Shown: piece after piece, positions 5,863-7,484 of the stretch
Position numbering within the stretch: the first letter of the stretch is position 1
Layout of the letters: the number at the start of each line of letters is the position of its first letter
Source of the DNA: Prolixibacteraceae bacterium
GTDB taxonomy: Bacteria > Bacteroidota > Bacteroidia > Bacteroidales > Prolixibacteraceae
Assembly (NCBI GenBank): GCA_003537645.1
Contig: DPRM01000060.1
Span: 31,415-38,898 of the forward strand
DNA: 7,484 nucleotides
Direction of reading: 5' to 3'
The notes under the pieces: model-generated
Databases searched by the model: none
The model's input: the letters and a program-made list of their open reading frames with translations, nothing else
What the model was told of the DNA's origin: nothing
Translations under genes and position numbers: made by a program

Positions 5863-6888
5863 TTAAAGGCCTGATAAACGCTTGTACAACTCCGCGGTTA
5901 GTTCATAAAGCGAAGAAATTTCCAATTTTTCCTTTGAATTTATTTCGACCTTCCAAAGCATATTTTTTTCTTCAGAAGGAATATTTATCACAACCAGAGG
6001 CTTGGTTTCAGTATAAACCAAGCCTATTCGCTGCAAAGCGCGGCAAGTCCAGTTAAATATTCTGCCTTCAGGGCCTTTCAATGTATAAGTTCCGATTACA
6101 TTTTTCCGAAGCATAAAATCTCCCGACTCAGCATTGAAATAAACCTTGTCGGAATGAAACATCTGATCAAAATTTCCTGCAAGTATTAAATCTTCCGGAG
6201 CACCTTCAACAACCTTATCATCAAGCATTAACCATATTTTATCTACTTCAGAGGTTGAAATATTCAGGTCGTGCGTTGAAAAGAGCACAGTCTTGTTTTC
6301 AGTCTTCACAAAGTCGTGCAACAGGTGAATAATTTCGTATTTATTCCTGATGTCGAGAAAGGCTGTTGGTTCGTCCAGAATAATGAGTGGCGTATCCTGA
6401 ACGAGTGTTCGGGCAATCATTGCGCGCTGCCGCTCTCCGTCGCTGATCTGGTCGATCATCCGGTCTTCGTATCCTGCAAGTCCAACTTGCTGAATGGCTC
6501 GTTGAATAATGCGGTTATCTTCGTCTGTGAGCGTTCCCATCAAATTGGTGTACGGATACCGCCCCATTGCCAGAAGCTCCCATACGCGCAGATTTTGCAC
6601 GCGAATGGCTTCAGTAGAAACAAAACTCAACACCCGCGCCAATTCCTTGATGCTGAAACTGCCCAGTTTCCGGTCGTTAAAAAGTATTTCGCCACCCAAT
6701 GCTTTCTGAAAACCGGTCAGTGTGCGCAGTAAAGTGCTTTTGCCGATACCGTTGCTGCCAATCAATGCAATTAATTCTCCGGAATGGGCATTCACATTGA
6801 TTCCTTCTTTGATGGCAACAAAGCTCTTCCCCTTCTTGTATCCCACAGAAAGGTTTCGTACCGTAATATTTACCTGTTGGTTGCTCAT
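5863..6888 (-). CDS. ABC transporter ATP-binding protein, FecE/BtuD type with C-terminal extension
   Basis: The 341-residue product is the cytoplasmic ATPase of a FecCD/BtuCD-type importer for iron-siderophore, heme or cobalamin. Visible motifs: Walker A GSNGIGKST (44-52), signature ISDGERQ (148-154) in place of LSGGQ, Walker B LIILDE (168-173) with D-loop FLD (177-179), and H-loop H206. At the Q-loop position the sequence reads FVSTEA (89-94), with Thr where Gln is usual. After about residue 258 there is an additional segment of roughly 80 residues, making the protein longer than the usual 250-260; I recall similar extensions in other Bacteroidota ATPases of this group. Its ATG (6888-6886) overlaps the permease stop as TGATG, indicating translational coupling. 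Substrate is uncertain: the nearby cobalamin riboswitch gene favours B12 but does not prove it. Confidence 0.9.
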   Translation of the reverse strand: MSNQQVNITVRNLSVGYKKGKSFVAIKEGINVNAHSGELIALIGSNGIGKSTLLRTLTGFQKALGGEILFNDRKLGSFSIKELARVLSFVSTEAIRVQNLRVWELLAMGRYPYTNLMGTLTDEDNRIIQRAIQQVGLAGYEDRMIDQISDGERQRAMIARTLVQDTPLIILDEPTAFLDIRNKYEIIHLLHDFVKTENKTVLFSTHDLNISTSEVDKIWLMLDDKVVEGAPEDLILAGNFDQMFHSDKVYFNAESGDFMLRKNVIGTYTLKGPEGRIFNWTCRALQRIGLVYTETKPLVVINIPSEEKNMLWKVEINSKEKLEISSLYELTAELYKRLSGL

Positions 6889-7484
6889 CAGACCGAAGAA
6901 AATTTTCTGTTCTTTAAAATAATCCAGATAATCACCGGAATACCCACCAGAGCCGTTACCGAGTTGATTGGTAAAGTACTTTCGTAGCCGGGCATTTGCG
7001 AAACAATATCGCTTAAAAGCATCACAATTGATCCAATCAGCAAACTCGAAGGAATCAAAATTTTGTGTCGTGCCGTTTTAAAAAGTAAACGGCCAATGTG
7101 AGGCACTGCAATGCCAATAAATCCAATGGGGCCACAAAAAGCAGTAATGCTGCCAGCAAGAATGCTGGTGCTTGTAAATACCAGAAAACGGGCATTTCTC
7201 ACCCGCAATCCCATACTTTTCGCATATTGTTCGCCCAATAGCATCACATCGAGCGACTTGATACTAAAAAAGCTTAAAACCAAACCAAAAATTACTGAAG
7301 GAATCAGCACGTTTAATTGCGACTTTGTAACACTTCCCAAACTACCCATCGTCCAGATAACGAATGATTTAAGCATCGATTCGTTGCTGAAATACTGAAG
7401 AATATTGACCAAAGCGCCCGAAGCACTTCCGAATAACATTCCAAGGATCAGTATGGTAAGAATATCTTTGATGCGGATTGAAAC
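6888..7484 (-). CDS. FecCD/BtuC-family ABC transporter permease, C-terminal part (5' end outside window)
   Basis: The minus-strand frame is open from the window edge at 7484 to TGA 6890-6888, giving 198 residues; the Met at 7439 is internal, since the 15 codons before it continue the same hydrophobic helix (KDILTILILGM). It is the C-terminal half or more of a FecCD-family inner-membrane permease (full length usually about 330-350). Recognisable parts are the WTMGSLGS segment, LLGEQYAKSMGLRVRNAR, where the motif matches the cytoplasmic coupling region of BtuC/FhuB/FecD proteins, then SITAFCGPIGFIGIAVPHIGRLL and the final helices ending LVGIPVIIWIILKNRKF. About five or six membrane segments remain. 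It forms an operon with the downstream ATPase, overlapping by one base. Family homology alone does not separate vitamin B12 from siderophore or heme transport; any regulatory leader would lie beyond the window. Confidence 0.93.
   Translation of the reverse strand, partial: VSIRIKDILTILILGMLFGSASGALVNILQYFSNESMLKSFVIWTMGSLGSVTKSQLNVLIPSVIFGLVLSFFSIKSLDVMLLGEQYAKSMGLRVRNARFLVFTSTSILAGSITAFCGPIGFIGIAVPHIGRLLFKTARHKILIPSSLLIGSIVMLLSDIVSQMPGYESTLPINSVTALVGIPVIIWIILKNRKFSSV

Noticed and set aside
6316..6732. Plus-strand ORFs opposite the ABC ATPase and permease
   Set aside because: They are antisense shadows of genes with clear Walker and FecCD motifs and show no domain of their own.

Overview
The window reads as chromosomal DNA of a Bacteroidota bacterium, probably of the order Bacteroidales/Marinilabiliales. 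Evidence: a type IX secretion (T9SS) sorting domain, tandem DUF4465 domains, a Bacteroidota-style GtrA protein and DnaE C-terminus, A-rich start-codon contexts with few Shine-Dalgarno sequences, and promoter-like TTTG / TAnnTTTG elements. The placement rests on recognised family features, not on a database search.

Layout. At 1-327 is the 3' end of a DNA polymerase III alpha-type gene, followed by a four-helix GtrA-family membrane protein (493-999). At 1000-1379 is a gene-free leader with a probable promoter, a well-formed cobalamin (B12) riboswitch, and a strong hairpin ending 3 nt before the next start codon. The controlled gene (1380-2996) encodes a secreted protein made of two DUF4465 repeats and a T9SS C-terminal sorting domain. 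Next come a monocistronic SlyD-type prolyl isomerase with a nine-cysteine tail (3136-3732) and a clear intrinsic terminator. Then aroC, chorismate synthase (3831-4904), is followed 8 nt later by an exported GDPD/PLC-like protein that seems to have lost its catalytic histidines (4913-5710). A 152-bp convergent intergenic region carries eight GTCAT/ATGAC units arranged as a large inverted repeat. On the minus strand are an ABC-transporter ATPase (5863-6888) and the 3' part of its FecCD/BtuC-type permease (6888-7484, cut by the window edge), coupled by a TGATG overlap.

How the genes may work together. The B12 riboswitch points to the DUF4465/T9SS protein as a B12-repressed extracellular factor, plausibly a cobamide-capturing surface protein. 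The BtuCD/FecCDE-type transporter about 3 kb away could be the inner-membrane part of the same uptake route, but its substrate cannot be read from sequence alone, and no TonB-dependent receptor or periplasmic binding protein lies inside the window. The DnaE, GtrA, SlyD and AroC genes look like ordinary housekeeping neighbours. The most interesting element is the riboswitch, start-codon hairpin and tandem-DUF4465/T9SS gene taken as a unit.
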